Assembly (NCBI RefSeq): GCF_014138285.1
Contig: NZ_JACGXN010000001.1
Coordinates: 1,353,314 to 1,417,313, forward strand
Direction: 5' to 3'
DNA: 64,000 nucleotides
Source: Phyllobacterium myrsinacearum
GTDB lineage: Bacteria > Pseudomonadota > Alphaproteobacteria > Rhizobiales > Rhizobiaceae
The notes beneath the pieces were generated by a model. The model made no database searches. It had not been told where the DNA came from and saw only the letters and a program-made list of their open reading frames with translations. Positions within the stretch are counted from its first letter, which is position 1, and each line of letters opens with the position of its first letter. Shown here one piece after another: positions 38,047-48,078 of this stretch. A program made the translations under genes and the position numbers.

Positions 38047-39219
38047 TCACGCTGCCAGATCGGCAATGACCGCATTCAGAACGATCGCACCTTCGGGCGT
38101 CGTGCGGATGCGGCTGTTGCCGATATATTCGATCAGACCCTGTTCGGCCAAGGAAATTACGCGCTTCTCCTTGACGCTGTGGCCGGTCAACCGCTCATAA
38201 CGGGCAAGATCGATACCCTCGACAAGCCGCAGGCCCATGAGCAGGAATTCATCGCCTTCCTGCTCGCCAGTCAGCAGCTCTTCTTCGACAACGCCATGGC
38301 CATCAGCCTCAACCTTGGCAACCCAGGTTTCCGGGTGACGTTCGGTGATCGTCACGGCGCGCTTGCCGTTCTCGATAAAGCGGCCGTGTGCGCCAGGGCC
38401 AACGCCGACATATTCGCCATATCGCCAATAGACGAGATTGTGCTGGGACTCTGCGCCGGGGGCCGCGTGATTGGAAATCTCGTAGGCAGGCAGGCCACGC
38501 TGGGCCGTGACTTCCTGCGTTTCCGCATAGAGCGCGGCCGCGTGATCGCCGTCGGGCGTGACAAGTTTGCCGGCCTTCCACAACTGGTAGAAGGGCGTGC
38601 CTTCCTCAATCGTCAATTGATAGAGCGACAGATGATCGGCAGCGTAGGAAATCGCGCGGTTCAGTTCGTCGCGCCATGCCTCGATGGTTTGATCCGGCCG
38701 GGCATAGATCAGATCAAAGGACAGGCGTGGAAAAATATCGCGCGCCAGCCCGATTGCCACCAAAGCTTCCTCGACATTGTGCATGCGTCCGAGTCGACGC
38801 AGATCAGCGTCATTCAACGCCTGTACGCCGAGCGAAACACGATTGACGCCCGCAGCACGGTACCCGCGAAAGCGGTTGGCTTCAACACTGGTTGGATTGG
38901 CTTCCAGCGTGATCTCGATATTGTCAGGCACTGTCCAGTTCCTGGCGATCTCATTGAGCACCGACCCGACGGTTTCCGGCTCCATCAGGGACGGTGTGCC
39001 GCCGCCAAGGAAAATACTGGAAATCGTGCGCGGCCCGGTACGTTCGCGCATGGTTGCCATTTCGCGGGCAAAGGCTGCCGTGAACCGCATTTGGTCCACC
39101 GGCTGGTGACGGACATGCGAATTGAAATCACAATAGGGGCACTTGGCCATGCAGAAGGGCCAGTGGACATAAACGCCAAAGCCCCCTTCTCCTTCCTGGC
39201 CCCGCCTCGGATGGGTCAT
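38047..39219 (-). CDS. hemW: Radical SAM heme chaperone HemW
   Basis: 390 residues from the ATG at 39219, which overlaps the rdgB stop by one base (TGATG); an earlier in-frame start is less likely. The radical SAM cysteines are C23, C27 and C30 (FCMAKCPYCDFN). A SAM-binding GGGTPSLM and VSLGVQALND follow, with a HemN C-terminal domain. Proteins of this length with this motif spacing are HemW, which inserts heme into respiratory enzymes, rather than the longer coproporphyrinogen dehydrogenase HemN. Confidence 0.92.
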   Translation of the reverse strand: MTHPRRGQEGEGGFGVYVHWPFCMAKCPYCDFNSHVRHQPVDQMRFTAAFAREMATMRERTGPRTISSIFLGGGTPSLMEPETVGSVLNEIARNWTVPDNIEITLEANPTSVEANRFRGYRAAGVNRVSLGVQALNDADLRRLGRMHNVEEALVAIGLARDIFPRLSFDLIYARPDQTIEAWRDELNRAISYAADHLSLYQLTIEEGTPFYQLWKAGKLVTPDGDHAAALYAETQEVTAQRGLPAYEISNHAAPGAESQHNLVYWRYGEYVGVGPGAHGRFIENGKRAVTITERHPETWVAKVEADGHGVVEEELLTGEQEGDEFLLMGLRLVEGIDLARYERLTGHSVKEKRVISLAEQGLIEYIGNSRIRTTPEGAIVLNAVIADLAA

Positions 39220-39863
39220 CAGGCGCCCAGACAATCGCGGGCAAAATGCTGGAAAGCACGGGCACGATGCGACAGTGCGTCGGCTTCGCCAGGCTTCCAG
39301 CCATGCTTTTGTTCGGCAGTCATTTCTCCGAACGTCGCATCATAGCCCTGCGGCTTGAAAACCGGGTCGAAGCCAAAACCGGCAGTGCCGCGTGGCGGCC
39401 AGACAATCTCGCCTTCCACTTCGCCGCGATAATAGTTGGCTTCACCATCGGGCCAAGCGAGGCAGATCACCGAAACGAAGCGCCCGCCACGATCCTTGGC
39501 GTCGGTCACACCCTTTTCCTGCAGGGCGGTTTCAACCTTCTGCATTCCGTGAGCGAAATCCCGCTTGCCATCCGGCAGTTCGGCCCAGTTGGCCGTGTAA
39601 ACGCCGGGGTCGCCGTCCAGAGCATCGACACAGAGGCCGGAATCGTCTGATAGCGCGACGAGACCGGTCGCCTTGGCCGCCGCGAAAGCCTTGATATAGG
39701 CGTTCTCTTCGAAGGTGGTTCCGGTTTCATCCGGCTCCGGCAGACCGAGTTCACCGGCTGACACCACTTCGAAACCGAAGGGTCCGAGCAGATCGATCAT
39801 TTCCTGTATCTTGCCCTTGTTGTGACTGGCAACGAGCAGCTTGCCTTTTTCGAGTGTTCTCAT
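39219..39863 (-). CDS. rdgB: XTP/dITP pyrophosphatase (RdgB/HAM1)
   Basis: 214 residues from the ATG at 39863, which overlaps the stop of the upstream VOC gene (AAATGA). [10 protein letters not shown] at the N-terminus and [20 protein letters not shown] carry the nucleotide and metal contacts; [20 protein letters not shown] is the late signature. It hydrolyses non-canonical purine nucleoside triphosphates such as XTP and dITP, keeping them out of DNA and RNA. Confidence 0.96.
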   Translation of the reverse strand: MRTLEKGKLLVASHNKGKIQEMIDLLGPFGFEVVSAGELGLPEPDETGTTFEENAYIKAFAAAKATGLVALSDDSGLCVDALDGDPGVYTANWAELPDGKRDFAHGMQKVETALQEKGVTDAKDRGGRFVSVICLAWPDGEANYYRGEVEGEIVWPPRGTAGFGFDPVFKPQGYDATFGEMTAEQKHGWKPGEADALSHRARAFQHFARDCLGA

Positions 39864-40267
39864 TTCAGGTTCCATAAAGCCGGTTCGGCAAATTCAATCG
39901 AGTTTCCGGACGGATCGCGGAAATACAGGGAGCGGGCGCCGTTCGGCCAATCAAATTCACTTTCGATGGCAACACCATTGGCTTGAAGATGGGACTTCCA
40001 GCCGGAAATTTCATCCCGCGTTGCGCGGAAGCAGACATGGCCCTGCCCCTTTGCACCATGAGCCGGAATGGGAAGTCCGCCTTTTGACCTTTCCTGCAGC
40101 TTTTCCGCATCGAACAGGATCAGGACGCCGGCGCCACAGCGAAAAAATACTGATTCATTGCCCGCCCGGAGGATAACATCCAATCCGAGTATATCGGCAT
40201 AGAACCGTGCAGCCACGTCGACATCGGTCACATACAGTGCTGTTTCCAGAATACCCGATGGCTGCAT
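39860..40267 (-). CDS. VOC (glyoxalase) superfamily protein
   Basis: 135 residues. The pattern [19 protein letters not shown] followed by ILGLDVILR, then [10 protein letters not shown] and the C-terminal [18 protein letters not shown] is a single VOC domain with the two beta-alpha-beta-beta-beta units. It may be a metal-dependent lyase or a dioxygenase-like protein; no substrate is indicated. It lies 12 bp after rph and overlaps rdgB, so it is embedded in a housekeeping operon. Confidence 0.88.
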   Translation of the reverse strand: MQPSGILETALYVTDVDVAARFYADILGLDVILRAGNESVFFRCGAGVLILFDAEKLQERSKGGLPIPAHGAKGQGHVCFRATRDEISGWKSHLQANGVAIESEFDWPNGARSLYFRDPSGNSIEFAEPALWNLK

Positions 40268-40279
40268 GGTATTTTCCGC

Positions 40280-40996
40280 TTACGCGACCGCCATTTTCTG
40301 CAGGGAGACCAGCCGGGTGATGCCGTTGCGGGCAAGATCCATCAACGCCAGCAGTTCTTCCTGTGAGAAGGGTTCACCTTCCGCCGTTCCCTGCACTTCC
40401 ACGATACCACCCTTGCCGGTCATGACGAAATTGGCATCGGTTTGTGCCGTGGAATCCTCGGCGTAATCCAGATCGATCACTGGCGTGCCGTTGGATATGC
40501 CGCAGGAAATGGCGGCCACATGATCTTTCAGCACCTTCTCGACCTTGAGCATCTGGCGCGTTTCCATCCAACGCAGGCATTCATGCAGGGCAACCCAGCC
40601 GCCGGTGATGGCTGCAGTGCGTGTACCGCCATCCGCCTGAATGACATCGCAATCCACGGTGATCTGTACTTCACCCAGTGCCTGCAGATCCACGACCGCC
40701 CGCAACGAACGCGCAATGAGCCGCTGGATTTCCAGGGTACGGCCGCCCTGCTTGCCCGATGAAGCTTCGCGGCGCATGCGATCACCGGTCGAACGTGGCA
40801 GCATGCCGTATTCCGCTGTCACCCAGCCTTTGCCGGTGTTGCGCATCCAGCCCGGAACTTTTTCCTCAAGGCTGGCGGTGCACAGAACGTGCGTATCGCC
40901 AAACTTGACCAGGCATGAGCCTTCAGCATGTTTGGAAACGCCGCGCTCGAAGGAAATGGCGCGCATTTCATCTGGGGCTCGCTTGGAAGGACGCAT
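40280..40996 (-). CDS. rph: Ribonuclease PH
   Basis: 238 residues, normal length. [18 protein letters not shown] at the N-terminus, [20 protein letters not shown], and [18 protein letters not shown] with the phosphate-site residues are all present. RNase PH is a phosphorolytic 3'-5' exoribonuclease that trims tRNA precursors. It begins the rph-VOC-rdgB-hemW-rsmI-yraN series and is divergent from hrcA across 136 bp. A GAGGT site precedes the ATG. Confidence 0.96.
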   Translation of the reverse strand: MRPSKRAPDEMRAISFERGVSKHAEGSCLVKFGDTHVLCTASLEEKVPGWMRNTGKGWVTAEYGMLPRSTGDRMRREASSGKQGGRTLEIQRLIARSLRAVVDLQALGEVQITVDCDVIQADGGTRTAAITGGWVALHECLRWMETRQMLKVEKVLKDHVAAISCGISNGTPVIDLDYAEDSTAQTDANFVMTGKGGIVEVQGTAEGEPFSQEELLALMDLARNGITRLVSLQKMAVA

Positions 40997-41132
40997 GGAA
41001 TGACCTCTCGAAAATATGATTGTCCGGCCTTTTAGAGCAACAGACGCTTAAATGGAACCATGAAGCAAAAGCTTTGATGATTGAGCCAACAATGCCTATA
41101 TTCCTCCGTGAAGAACAAGGGCGTCAGACACA

Positions 41133-42203
41133 ATGAACAAGGCAGTTGCCCCCGAACCATTGCAATCGTTGGACCAGCGGTCACGGGATATTTTCAGGCG
41201 TATCGTGGAGAGCTATCTCGGTGACGGCGAGCCGGTGGGATCGCGCAACCTTTCGCGGATTCTGCCTGTGACCTTGTCACCTGCGACAATCCGCAATGTC
41301 ATGAGCGATCTTGAGCATCTCGGCCTTGTCTACGCGCCACATATCTCGGCGGGCCGGCTGCCGACCCAACTGGGTCTGCGGTTTTTTGTCGATGCTTTCA
41401 TGGAAGTGGGCGATCTCTCCTCGGACGAGCGCAATTCCATCGAGGCACAGGTGCGCGCCGGAGGTGACGCCCAGTCGACGGAGAATGTCCTTACGCAGGC
41501 CAGCCAGATACTGTCAGGCATGTCGCGTGGCGCCGGACTGGTGCTGGCGACAAAAGCGGAAGGCGCCCTCAAACACATCGAGTTCGTCCGTCTGGAGCCA
41601 ACAAAGGCGCTGGCAGTTCTGGTCACCCAAAGCGGCGACATCGAAAACCGGGTCATCGACCTGCCACCGGGCGTTACGCCGTCGCAGCTCATCGAAGCAT
41701 CGAATTTTCTCAATGCGCACATTCAGGGCCGCACAATCACCGAAGCGCGTGCCGAGATTGCCCGGCTGAAGGATGAAACCCAGCAGGCACTCGATGCCCT
41801 GTCGCAACATCTTGTCGAAGAGGGATTGGCGGTCTGGGGCGGTGCGGGTGGCGGACAGCCTCCCCGGCTCATCGTGCGCGGACGCGGCAACCTGCTTGAT
41901 TCCATCAATGCAGAAGCGGATCTCGACCGCCTGCGCCACTTGTTTGATGACCTCGAAACCAAGGAGGGCACGATTCAGCTGCTTGATCTAGCGGAGGCCG
42001 GATCAGGGGTGCGCATTTTCATCGGTTCGGAAAACAAGCTGTTCTCGCTTTCGGGCTCGTCTCTGGTGATTGCGCCTTACCGCGACTCGGAACAACGGGT
42101 CATTGGTGCCCTCGGCGTTATCGGCCCAACCCGGCTGAATTACGCGCGCATCGTCCCAATGGTGGATTACACGGCACAACTGGTCTCAAGACTGTTGCGC
42201 TAG
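41133..42203 (+). CDS. hrcA: Heat-inducible transcription repressor HrcA
   Basis: 356 residues. The N-terminal winged helix ([20 protein letters not shown], then [19 protein letters not shown] and [20 protein letters not shown]) is characteristic. The GAF-like dimer domain ends with [20 protein letters not shown]. HrcA binds CIRCE elements to repress groESL and similar operons and is reactivated by GroEL. No CIRCE repeat is seen upstream of this gene or of grpE in the window, so its targets are elsewhere. Confidence 0.96.
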   Translation: MNKAVAPEPLQSLDQRSRDIFRRIVESYLGDGEPVGSRNLSRILPVTLSPATIRNVMSDLEHLGLVYAPHISAGRLPTQLGLRFFVDAFMEVGDLSSDERNSIEAQVRAGGDAQSTENVLTQASQILSGMSRGAGLVLATKAEGALKHIEFVRLEPTKALAVLVTQSGDIENRVIDLPPGVTPSQLIEASNFLNAHIQGRTITEARAEIARLKDETQQALDALSQHLVEEGLAVWGGAGGGQPPRLIVRGRGNLLDSINAEADLDRLRHLFDDLETKEGTIQLLDLAEAGSGVRIFIGSENKLFSLSGSSLVIAPYRDSEQRVIGALGVIGPTRLNYARIVPMVDYTAQLVSRLLR

Positions 42204-42330
42204 GGCAAAGGATCCGGAACCTGCAGCATTGCGAAGTGTGAACTTCCTGTGCCGCAGGCATTTGCACTTGATTTTCATGGTCTAAACCTCGATATCCAGC
42301 GCACATTCGATTTATGAACGGACAGGATAG

Positions 42331-43044
42331 ATGACTGAAGAAAAGAAACATCATGACGCACCCGATCTCGATCAGCGCGATCTGAAGAATCCGCGCGACC
42401 GTGATGCGCTGAAGCGTGCCGCCGATGATTTTCTGAAATCGCGCAAGGCGGAAGAATATGCCATGGCGCAGGAAGAAGACGAGCAGGCGGAAGCTGCCAG
42501 CAGCGCCGAACTTGATGCATTGCGCGCGGAAAATGGTGATCTGCGCGATCAGTTGCTGCGTCTCGCCGCCGATATGGAAAACCTGCGCAAGCGCACCGCC
42601 CGCGATGTTCACGATGCGCGCGCCTATTCGGTTGCCAATTTCGCCCGCGACATGCTCTCGGTTTCCGACAATCTGAAGCGTGCGCTCGAAGCCATTCCTG
42701 CCGATGCACTGGCCAATGGCGATGCCGGGTTCAAAGCACTGGCCGAAGGCGTGGAAATGACCGAACGGTCGATGATGTCTGCGCTGGAACGGCATGGCGT
42801 CAAGAAGATCGAGCCACAAGGCCAGCGATTCGACCCGAATTTCCATCAGGCCATGTATGAAATCCCCAATTCTGATGTTCCGCACAATACGGTGCTGCAG
42901 GTTGCACAGGCCGGTTTCGTCATCGGGGACCGCATGCTGCGTCCGGCTCTCGTTGGCGTCTCCAAGGGTGGACCGAAGCAGGCAGCAGGCGAAGGTCAGG
43001 CAGAGCCGGGCCCGATCAACCCGCAGGCGGAAAAAGACGCCTGA
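42331..43044 (+). CDS. grpE: Nucleotide exchange factor GrpE
   Basis: 237 residues with an N-terminal acidic and coiled-coil region ([20 protein letters not shown]), then [20 protein letters not shown], and the beta domain with [20 protein letters not shown]. It releases ADP from DnaK in the heat-shock chaperone cycle. The gene follows hrcA by 127 bp, the usual rhizobial order, and is closed by a strong terminator. The C-terminal tail after about residue 200 is a low-complexity Gly/Ala/Gln stretch. Confidence 0.96.
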   Translation: MTEEKKHHDAPDLDQRDLKNPRDRDALKRAADDFLKSRKAEEYAMAQEEDEQAEAASSAELDALRAENGDLRDQLLRLAADMENLRKRTARDVHDARAYSVANFARDMLSVSDNLKRALEAIPADALANGDAGFKALAEGVEMTERSMMSALERHGVKKIEPQGQRFDPNFHQAMYEIPNSDVPHNTVLQVAQAGFVIGDRMLRPALVGVSKGGPKQAAGEGQAEPGPINPQAEKDA

Positions 43045-43065
43045 TCTCATCAACAACACAAAAAC

Positions 43066-43102
43066 AAGGGCCACATTCCGGCAACGGGATGTGGCCTTTT
43101 TC
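43066..43102 (+). terminator. Rho-independent terminator of hrcA-grpE
   Basis: A stem of about 10-12 bp built on GGCCACATTCC/GGGATGTGGCC with a GGCAAC loop is followed by TTTTTC. It begins 22 bp after the grpE stop. Confidence 0.93.
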
Positions 43103-43151
43103 ATTCGCCCTGATCGTGCTCTATTGCAATTGACGCTCGGGGGAACAGCCA

Positions 43152-43805
43152 ATGACCATGATCCAGATATTCAATTATGCGGGCGTTTTTGTCTTTGCCG
43201 CGACAGGCGGTCTCGCCGCCTCGCGCCGCCAGCTTGATATCATCGCTTTCGTGTTCCTGGCTTCGGTAACCGGTATCGGTGGCGGCACCTTGCGTGACCT
43301 TATTCTCGGCGTTCCCGTCTTTTGGGTCAGAGACCCCGGCTATATCCTTGTCTGTGCCGCGGCGGCAGTCATTGTCTACTTCTCCGCCAATCTGCTGGAA
43401 TCACGCTACCGGCTTTTGTTGTGGCTCGATGCGCTGGGACTTTCAGCTTTTAGTGTCATGGGAGCGGCCAAAGCGCTGGCACTCGGCTTTGACCCGACAA
43501 TTGCCGTTGTGACGGGCATTTTGACGGCTACGTTCGGCGGTGTGCTGCGTGATATCGTTTCGGGAGAGCCATCTGTACTGATGCGGCGTGAAATCTATGT
43601 CACCGCGGCGCTGGCCGGCTCAGCGGCCTACACGCTTCTGTTGGAGCTTTCGGCAGGGCCGGAAATTTCCGCATTGCTCGCCGCGCTGACCGCCTTTGCG
43701 GTTCGGGGCGGGGCGCTTTATTTTGGCTGGACCCTGCCCAATTACCACAAGGCGGGCCGCACGCCTGAAGAACTCAAGCGTGACGGCATTGTCCGGTCAG
43801 AGTAG
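43152..43805 (+). CDS. Trimeric intracellular cation channel (UPF0126) family membrane protein
   Basis: 217 residues with about seven transmembrane helices arranged as two repeats of the UPF0126 unit. The glycine-rich signatures are GIGGGTLRDLILGVPVFW in repeat 1 and TATFGGVLRDIVSGEPSVLM in repeat 2. Bacterial members related to TRIC form homotrimeric potassium or cation channels in the inner membrane. The stop overlaps the converging kinase gene by nine bases. GGGGGAA precedes the ATG. Confidence 0.88.
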   Translation: MTMIQIFNYAGVFVFAATGGLAASRRQLDIIAFVFLASVTGIGGGTLRDLILGVPVFWVRDPGYILVCAAAAVIVYFSANLLESRYRLLLWLDALGLSAFSVMGAAKALALGFDPTIAVVTGILTATFGGVLRDIVSGEPSVLMRREIYVTAALAGSAAYTLLLELSAGPEISALLAALTAFAVRGGALYFGWTLPNYHKAGRTPEELKRDGIVRSE

Positions 43806-44789
43806 TCCGGCCCGCTGGGCTGCGACTTTCAGATTTTGTGCAGGGCGAGGACCGATCTGCTGAATGACGAGACCGGCGGTCAACGACCCCAATCGCGCGC
43901 AATCGGTCAACGACCGGCCATTGGTGTAGCCGAACAGAAAGCCTGACGCATAAAGATCGCCTGCGCCTGTCGTATCCACCAGTTCGGCGATTTCAATTGC
44001 CGCGACGGCAACGGTTTCGTCTTTAGAGACAACAACCGAACCCTTTTCAGAACGGGTAATAGCGGCGAGCTTACAATCCTTGCGGATGGCATCGATGCCT
44101 TTTTCGAAATCGTCGGTCTGGTACAGCGACTTAAGCTCGGCTTCGTTGGCGAAAACGATATCCACGGTACCGGAGCGCATCAGATCGAGAAATTCTTCAC
44201 GATAACGATCCACGCAGAAGGGGTCCGACAAGGTCATCGACACTTCGCGCTTGTGCTCATGAGCGATCTTTGCCGACAGGCGGATGGCTTCCTTGGCACG
44301 GGGCGGATCCCAGAGATAGCCTTCGAAATAGGTAACCTTGGCTTCCGATACTTTTGAGCTTTCCACGTCTTCCGGTCCAAGTTCGACGCAGGCACCGAGA
44401 TAGGTGTTCATGGAGCGCTCACCATCGGGCGTGACAAAAATCATGGAGCGCGCCGTGGGTGGCGGCGCTTTCAGCACGCGTGTATCGAAAGCAACACCCT
44501 GCGCGCGGATATCATGGGTAAAGATGTGGCCGAGCGGATCATCGGCAACCTTGCCGAAATAGGCAGCGCGGCCGCCAAGGCTGGCAACACCTGCCGCCGT
44601 ATTGCCGGCACTTCCGCCGGAGGCTTCGATGGCGGGACCCATGCGCTCATACAGAAATTCCGCACGCTCGGCATCGATCAGATTCATCGCATTTTTGATG
44701 ATACCGTTCTTGACGATAAAATCATCATCCGTGCGGGCAATGATATCGACAATGGCATTGCCGATGCAAAGCACGTCATAACTCGACAT
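43797..44789 (-). CDS. PfkB-family sugar/nucleoside kinase, adenosine kinase-like
   Basis: 330 residues, typical of ribokinase-fold enzymes. The N-terminal SYDVLCIGNAIVDIIART, GGSAGNTAAGVASLGG, and the ATP/anion-hole motif VDTTGAGDLYASGFLFG with the catalytic aspartate are all visible. The N-terminal form and length match proteins annotated as adenosine kinase in Rhizobiales; other PfkB sugars remain possible. It converges with the UPF0126 gene and overlaps it by nine bases. Confidence 0.85.
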   Translation of the reverse strand: MSSYDVLCIGNAIVDIIARTDDDFIVKNGIIKNAMNLIDAERAEFLYERMGPAIEASGGSAGNTAAGVASLGGRAAYFGKVADDPLGHIFTHDIRAQGVAFDTRVLKAPPPTARSMIFVTPDGERSMNTYLGACVELGPEDVESSKVSEAKVTYFEGYLWDPPRAKEAIRLSAKIAHEHKREVSMTLSDPFCVDRYREEFLDLMRSGTVDIVFANEAELKSLYQTDDFEKGIDAIRKDCKLAAITRSEKGSVVVSKDETVAVAAIEIAELVDTTGAGDLYASGFLFGYTNGRSLTDCARLGSLTAGLVIQQIGPRPAQNLKVAAQRAGLL

Positions 44790-44955
44790 GAAAACTCCAG
44801 GATTGATTCAATTGCTGTTCTTGGCCTCTGGTCTGGAAAGTCCTAGCCGGAACGAAGCGCCTTGACTACCCCCAATGCGTCTGAATGCCTTGTCTCTGCC
44901 GGGCAGGTTTCCTATGTCCGCAGTTCCAGACCAACAGACAGGAAAGAATGGCACC

Positions 44956-45672
44956 ATGATCTTTGACAGCGCCCGCGCCGCCGCCAGCCACCTGTTCCGG
45001 CCTGAATTCCGGTCCGTTCTGTGGAAATCGCTCGGTATGACCATCCTGCTGCTGATCGGCGCGTGGTTTGGCATGCGGGAACTGTTTGAATTATTGGCGC
45101 TGCCCTTTTTCGATCAATGGGTGCCGGATCTGCCATCCTGGGCCGGCTGGCTTGGCTTTTTCGCCGGGATTTTCGCCAGTATCGCGCTTGCACTGGGGCT
45201 GGCGCTGCTGATTGCCCCGGTTTCCGCTATCGTGGCCGGGCTGTTTCTTGATGATGTGGCTGAAGTTGTGGAAAAGTCGGATTACCCGCTCGATCCGAGG
45301 GGCCGTCCGCTGCCGGTCCTGCGCTCCTTCGTGCTTTCGCTGAAATTCCTCGGCGTCGTCATCCTCGGCAATATCATCGCATTGCTGATGCTGCTGATTC
45401 CCGGTGTCAACATCATCGCGTTCTTTGTGGTGAACGGTTACCTGCTTGGCCGGGAATTCTTCGAGTTTGCCGCCATGCGATTTCGTCCGGAGATGGAAGC
45501 CAAGGCGCTGCGGTCCAAACATTCGACCACGGTGTTTCTAGCTGGTCTCGTGATTGCGACCTTCATGGCCATCCCGATCCTCAACCTTTTGACACCGCTG
45601 TTTGCCGCCGCCATGATGGTGCATCTGCACAAAGCCGTTGCGCAATCGGAACCGCCTGCGGCCCTGCGTTAA
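44956..45672 (+). CDS. EI24 domain (CysZ-like) membrane protein
   Basis: 238 residues from the ATG at 44956, which has GGAAAG upstream. Hydrophobic segments are near residues 20-38, 55-95, 125-160 and 195-220, with SAIVAGLFLDDVAEVVE and ELGREFFEFAAMR-like EI24/CysZ features between. CysZ is a sulfate channel; EI24 proteins are a wider group. No sulfur genes are adjacent here, so the transport role is uncertain. Its stop overlaps the converging nth gene by three to four bases. Confidence 0.8.
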   Translation: MIFDSARAAASHLFRPEFRSVLWKSLGMTILLLIGAWFGMRELFELLALPFFDQWVPDLPSWAGWLGFFAGIFASIALALGLALLIAPVSAIVAGLFLDDVAEVVEKSDYPLDPRGRPLPVLRSFVLSLKFLGVVILGNIIALLMLLIPGVNIIAFFVVNGYLLGREFFEFAAMRFRPEMEAKALRSKHSTTVFLAGLVIATFMAIPILNLLTPLFAAAMMVHLHKAVAQSEPPAALR

Positions 45673-46436
45673 AATACCTGTGGAGGCAGCGACACCAGCG
45701 GCGCCGGTATTTCTGATGTCTTTTCTGCTGCCTTGCAGATATCGGCAATAACGCAGGCTGTGCATTCGGGCTTACGGGCCTTGCAGACATAGCGGCCGTG
45801 CAGAATCAGCCAATGATGGGCGTGATAGAGATATTCTGCCGGAATGACCTTCATGAGTTTGGCTTCAACCTGATCCGGCGTCTTGCCCGGCGCGAGGCCC
45901 AGCCGGTTGCCGATGCGGAATATGTGCGTGTCGACAGCCATTGTCGCTTGTCCGAAAGCCATGCTGAGAACCACATTGGCCGTCTTGCGGCCAACACCGG
46001 GAAGCTTGACCAGTTCGTCGCGATCAGCAGGCACTTCACTGCCATAATCCCGGATCAACACTTCTGAAAGCGCAATGACGTTCTTCGCCTTGTTGCGCCA
46101 GAGGCCTATGGTGCGAATATATTCTCCGACTTTTTCCACGCCGAGATCGCGCATCTTCTCAGGTGTATCGGCCACCTTGAACAGGGCACGGGTGGCCTTG
46201 TTGACGCCGACATCCGTCGCCTGGGCGGAAAGCGCAACCGCAACCAAAAGGGTAAAAGCATTGACGTGCTCAAGCTCGCCCTTGGGTTCCGGGCGCTGGA
46301 TCGAGAACCGGCGAAAAATCTCATGGATTTCATCGGCGGTATAGCGCGTACCGGTGACAAGACGTGGCTTCCTTGTCGGTTTTTCAGCAATGGCGCTCAC
46401 GTCAATCTGATCAACTTTGCTCTTGGGATTTTCCAT
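45669..46436 (-). CDS. nth: Endonuclease III (DNA glycosylase/AP lyase)
   Basis: 255 residues from the ATG at 46436, with GAAGGG upstream; the earlier 48 codons are not part of the family. The helix-hairpin-helix LVKLPGVGRKTANVVL carries the catalytic lysine, and the catalytic aspartate is in AVDTHIFRIGNRLG. The C-terminal [4Fe-4S] cluster loop has C-x6-C-x2-C-x5-C spacing (CKARKPECTACVIADIC). It removes oxidised pyrimidines and nicks the abasic site in base excision repair. Confidence 0.96.
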   Translation of the reverse strand: MENPKSKVDQIDVSAIAEKPTRKPRLVTGTRYTADEIHEIFRRFSIQRPEPKGELEHVNAFTLLVAVALSAQATDVGVNKATRALFKVADTPEKMRDLGVEKVGEYIRTIGLWRNKAKNVIALSEVLIRDYGSEVPADRDELVKLPGVGRKTANVVLSMAFGQATMAVDTHIFRIGNRLGLAPGKTPDQVEAKLMKVIPAEYLYHAHHWLILHGRYVCKARKPECTACVIADICKAAEKTSEIPAPLVSLPPQVF

Positions 46437-46458
46437 GACCCTTCTATACTCAAGCGCC

Positions 46459-46965
46459 ATGAGCCAAACAATGAACCCAATTGACGCTCCCTTGGGCAAC
46501 GAAGAGGAAATTTTCCGCGCCCTTCTTGTGCCGCACCGTTCGCTTGGGCGAAAAGGCTTTGTCATTGTCATGGCCGCCATTGGCGGATGCAGTTTTCTGA
46601 CGGGGCTTTTCTTCCTTTCGCTTGGAGCCTGGCCGGTGTTCGGCTTCTTTGGCCTTGACGTCTTCCTGGTCTATCTTGCCTTCCGGATGAACTATACGGC
46701 TGCCAAGGCGCATGAAGAGGTGAGTGTTTCAAGGATCGCGCTGCACATCAAACAGGTGGCACCTTCAGGGCGGACAAAGCTGCATGAGTTCAACCCGTTC
46801 TGGACCCGGTTCAATGTCGCGCGGCATGAGGAAATCGGCATTACCTCCATGCGCGTCGAAGGACAGGGCAAAGCGGTAACCATCGGCGCATTTCTCAATC
46901 CCGATGACCGCGAGAGTTTCGCATCGGCATTCACCCGGGCGCTGGCGACTGCCAAGGGCCGGTAG
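46459..46965 (+). CDS. DUF2244 family membrane protein
   Basis: 168 residues from the ATG at 46459; an in-frame start 14 codons earlier overlaps nth. FRALLVPHRSLGRKGFVIVM leads into two adjacent transmembrane helices (residues about 40-85), then a soluble beta-rich part with FNPFWTRFNVARHE. This is the DUF2244 arrangement. The function is unknown; the family is common in alphaproteobacteria and often sits by nth or respiratory genes. It reads divergently from nth across only 22 bp. Confidence 0.87.
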   Translation: MSQTMNPIDAPLGNEEEIFRALLVPHRSLGRKGFVIVMAAIGGCSFLTGLFFLSLGAWPVFGFFGLDVFLVYLAFRMNYTAAKAHEEVSVSRIALHIKQVAPSGRTKLHEFNPFWTRFNVARHEEIGITSMRVEGQGKAVTIGAFLNPDDRESFASAFTRALATAKGR

Positions 46966-47109
46966 TTTTCCCAACAGTCTTCATTGCGTGCAAGAATCGG
47001 GTGGCAGATCAGGCCCCTGCATGGTCATATGGCACTCAACATGAATTGAAAGCCTGATCTGCCTTTGCGACGCAACGCACCCGGATCATGCCTGGATGAG
47101 GTAACGACC

Positions 47110-48018
47110 ATGAAACCGCATGCCATACTTCAGAACGATATCACGCCTACGGGCAATGACTACGCTGTCGTCAGTCATATCATCGAGCGAATCAGCGAGG
47201 ATTATCGCGACCAGCCTTCGCTTGAAACACTGGCGAAGGAAGCAGGGCTTTCGCCGACAGCGCTGCAGAAGCTTTTTACCCGCTGGGCCGGCCTGTCACC
47301 CAAAGGCTTTCTGCAGGCCGTGACCATCGATCACGCCCGCCGCCTGCTCGATGATGGTATGCCGCTGCTGGAAACGGCCCTTGAAACCGGCCTGTCCGGG
47401 CCAAGCCGCCTGCATGATCTTTTCGTCACCCATGAGGGCATGTCACCCGGCGACTACAAGACCCGCGGCGCAGGTCTGGTCATCCGCTATGGTTTCCACA
47501 TCTCGCCCTTCGGACGGGCTCTGGTGATGGTGACGGATCGCGGACTGGCGGGACTCGCCTTTGCCGATGCGGGCAATGAACGGGAAGCACTCGGAGACAT
47601 GACCTCACGCTGGCCGAATGCCACCTATGTCGAGGACCTGAATGCGACCTCGCCCTATGCGGCACGGGTGTTCAACCCGGCTGAATGGCGTTCCGACCGA
47701 CCGCTGAAAGTTGTCATGATCGGCACGGATTTCCAGCTGCGTGTGTGGGAAGCCCTGCTTAAGGTTCCCATGGGCAAGGCGTGCGCCTACTCCGACATCG
47801 CACAGGAAATAGGTTCCCCCAAGGCGTCACGCGCCGTCGGTGCGGCCGTCGGTGCCAACCCGATCTCCTTCGTGGTTCCGTGCCATCGTGCGCTTGGTAA
47901 ATCCGGCGCCCTCACCGGTTATCACTGGGGTCTGACGCGCAAACGTGCCATTCTGGGCTGGGAAGCCGGACAGATGGGAGATGGTAGCGAAGCGCTCGAT
48001 CTGGCGCGTTCCGGCTAG
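47110..48018 (+). CDS. Ada-like AraC-HTH/O6-alkylguanine-DNA alkyltransferase
   Basis: 302 residues from the ATG at 47110, which has GAGG about 9 bases upstream. Residues 20-120 form an AraC-type HTH pair (SLETLAKEAGLSPTALQKLF and DYKTRGAG at its end). The rest is a methylguanine-DNA methyltransferase with the acceptor cysteine C258 in VVPCHRALGKSG. The N-terminal Ada domain that senses methylphosphotriesters through a zinc-bound cysteine is missing. This is a known domain order in alphaproteobacteria; the protein probably repairs O6-methylguanine, and its regulation must differ from E. coli Ada. Confidence 0.92.
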   Translation: MKPHAILQNDITPTGNDYAVVSHIIERISEDYRDQPSLETLAKEAGLSPTALQKLFTRWAGLSPKGFLQAVTIDHARRLLDDGMPLLETALETGLSGPSRLHDLFVTHEGMSPGDYKTRGAGLVIRYGFHISPFGRALVMVTDRGLAGLAFADAGNEREALGDMTSRWPNATYVEDLNATSPYAARVFNPAEWRSDRPLKVVMIGTDFQLRVWEALLKVPMGKACAYSDIAQEIGSPKASRAVGAAVGANPISFVVPCHRALGKSGALTGYHWGLTRKRAILGWEAGQMGDGSEALDLARSG

Positions 48019-48047
48019 TAGCCGCCTCCTCCCGAAACACCCACGCA

Positions 48048-48078
48048 GCCCGGCAGAAATGCCAGGCTTTTATCTTTT
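48048..48078 (+). terminator. Rho-independent terminator after the Ada-like gene
   Basis: GCCCGGCA pairs with TGCCAGGC (one internal mismatch) around a GAAA loop, followed by TTTTATCTTTT. It overlaps the very end of the converging hisC gene. Confidence 0.72.

Noticed and set aside
37795-39345. 516-codon open frame on the plus strand
   Set aside because: Antisense to hemW, rsmI and part of rdgB, which carry clear family motifs.
40997-41132. CIRCE element upstream of hrcA
   Set aside because: I looked for TTAGCACTC-N9-GAGTGCTAA and found nothing resembling it in this gap or ahead of grpE.
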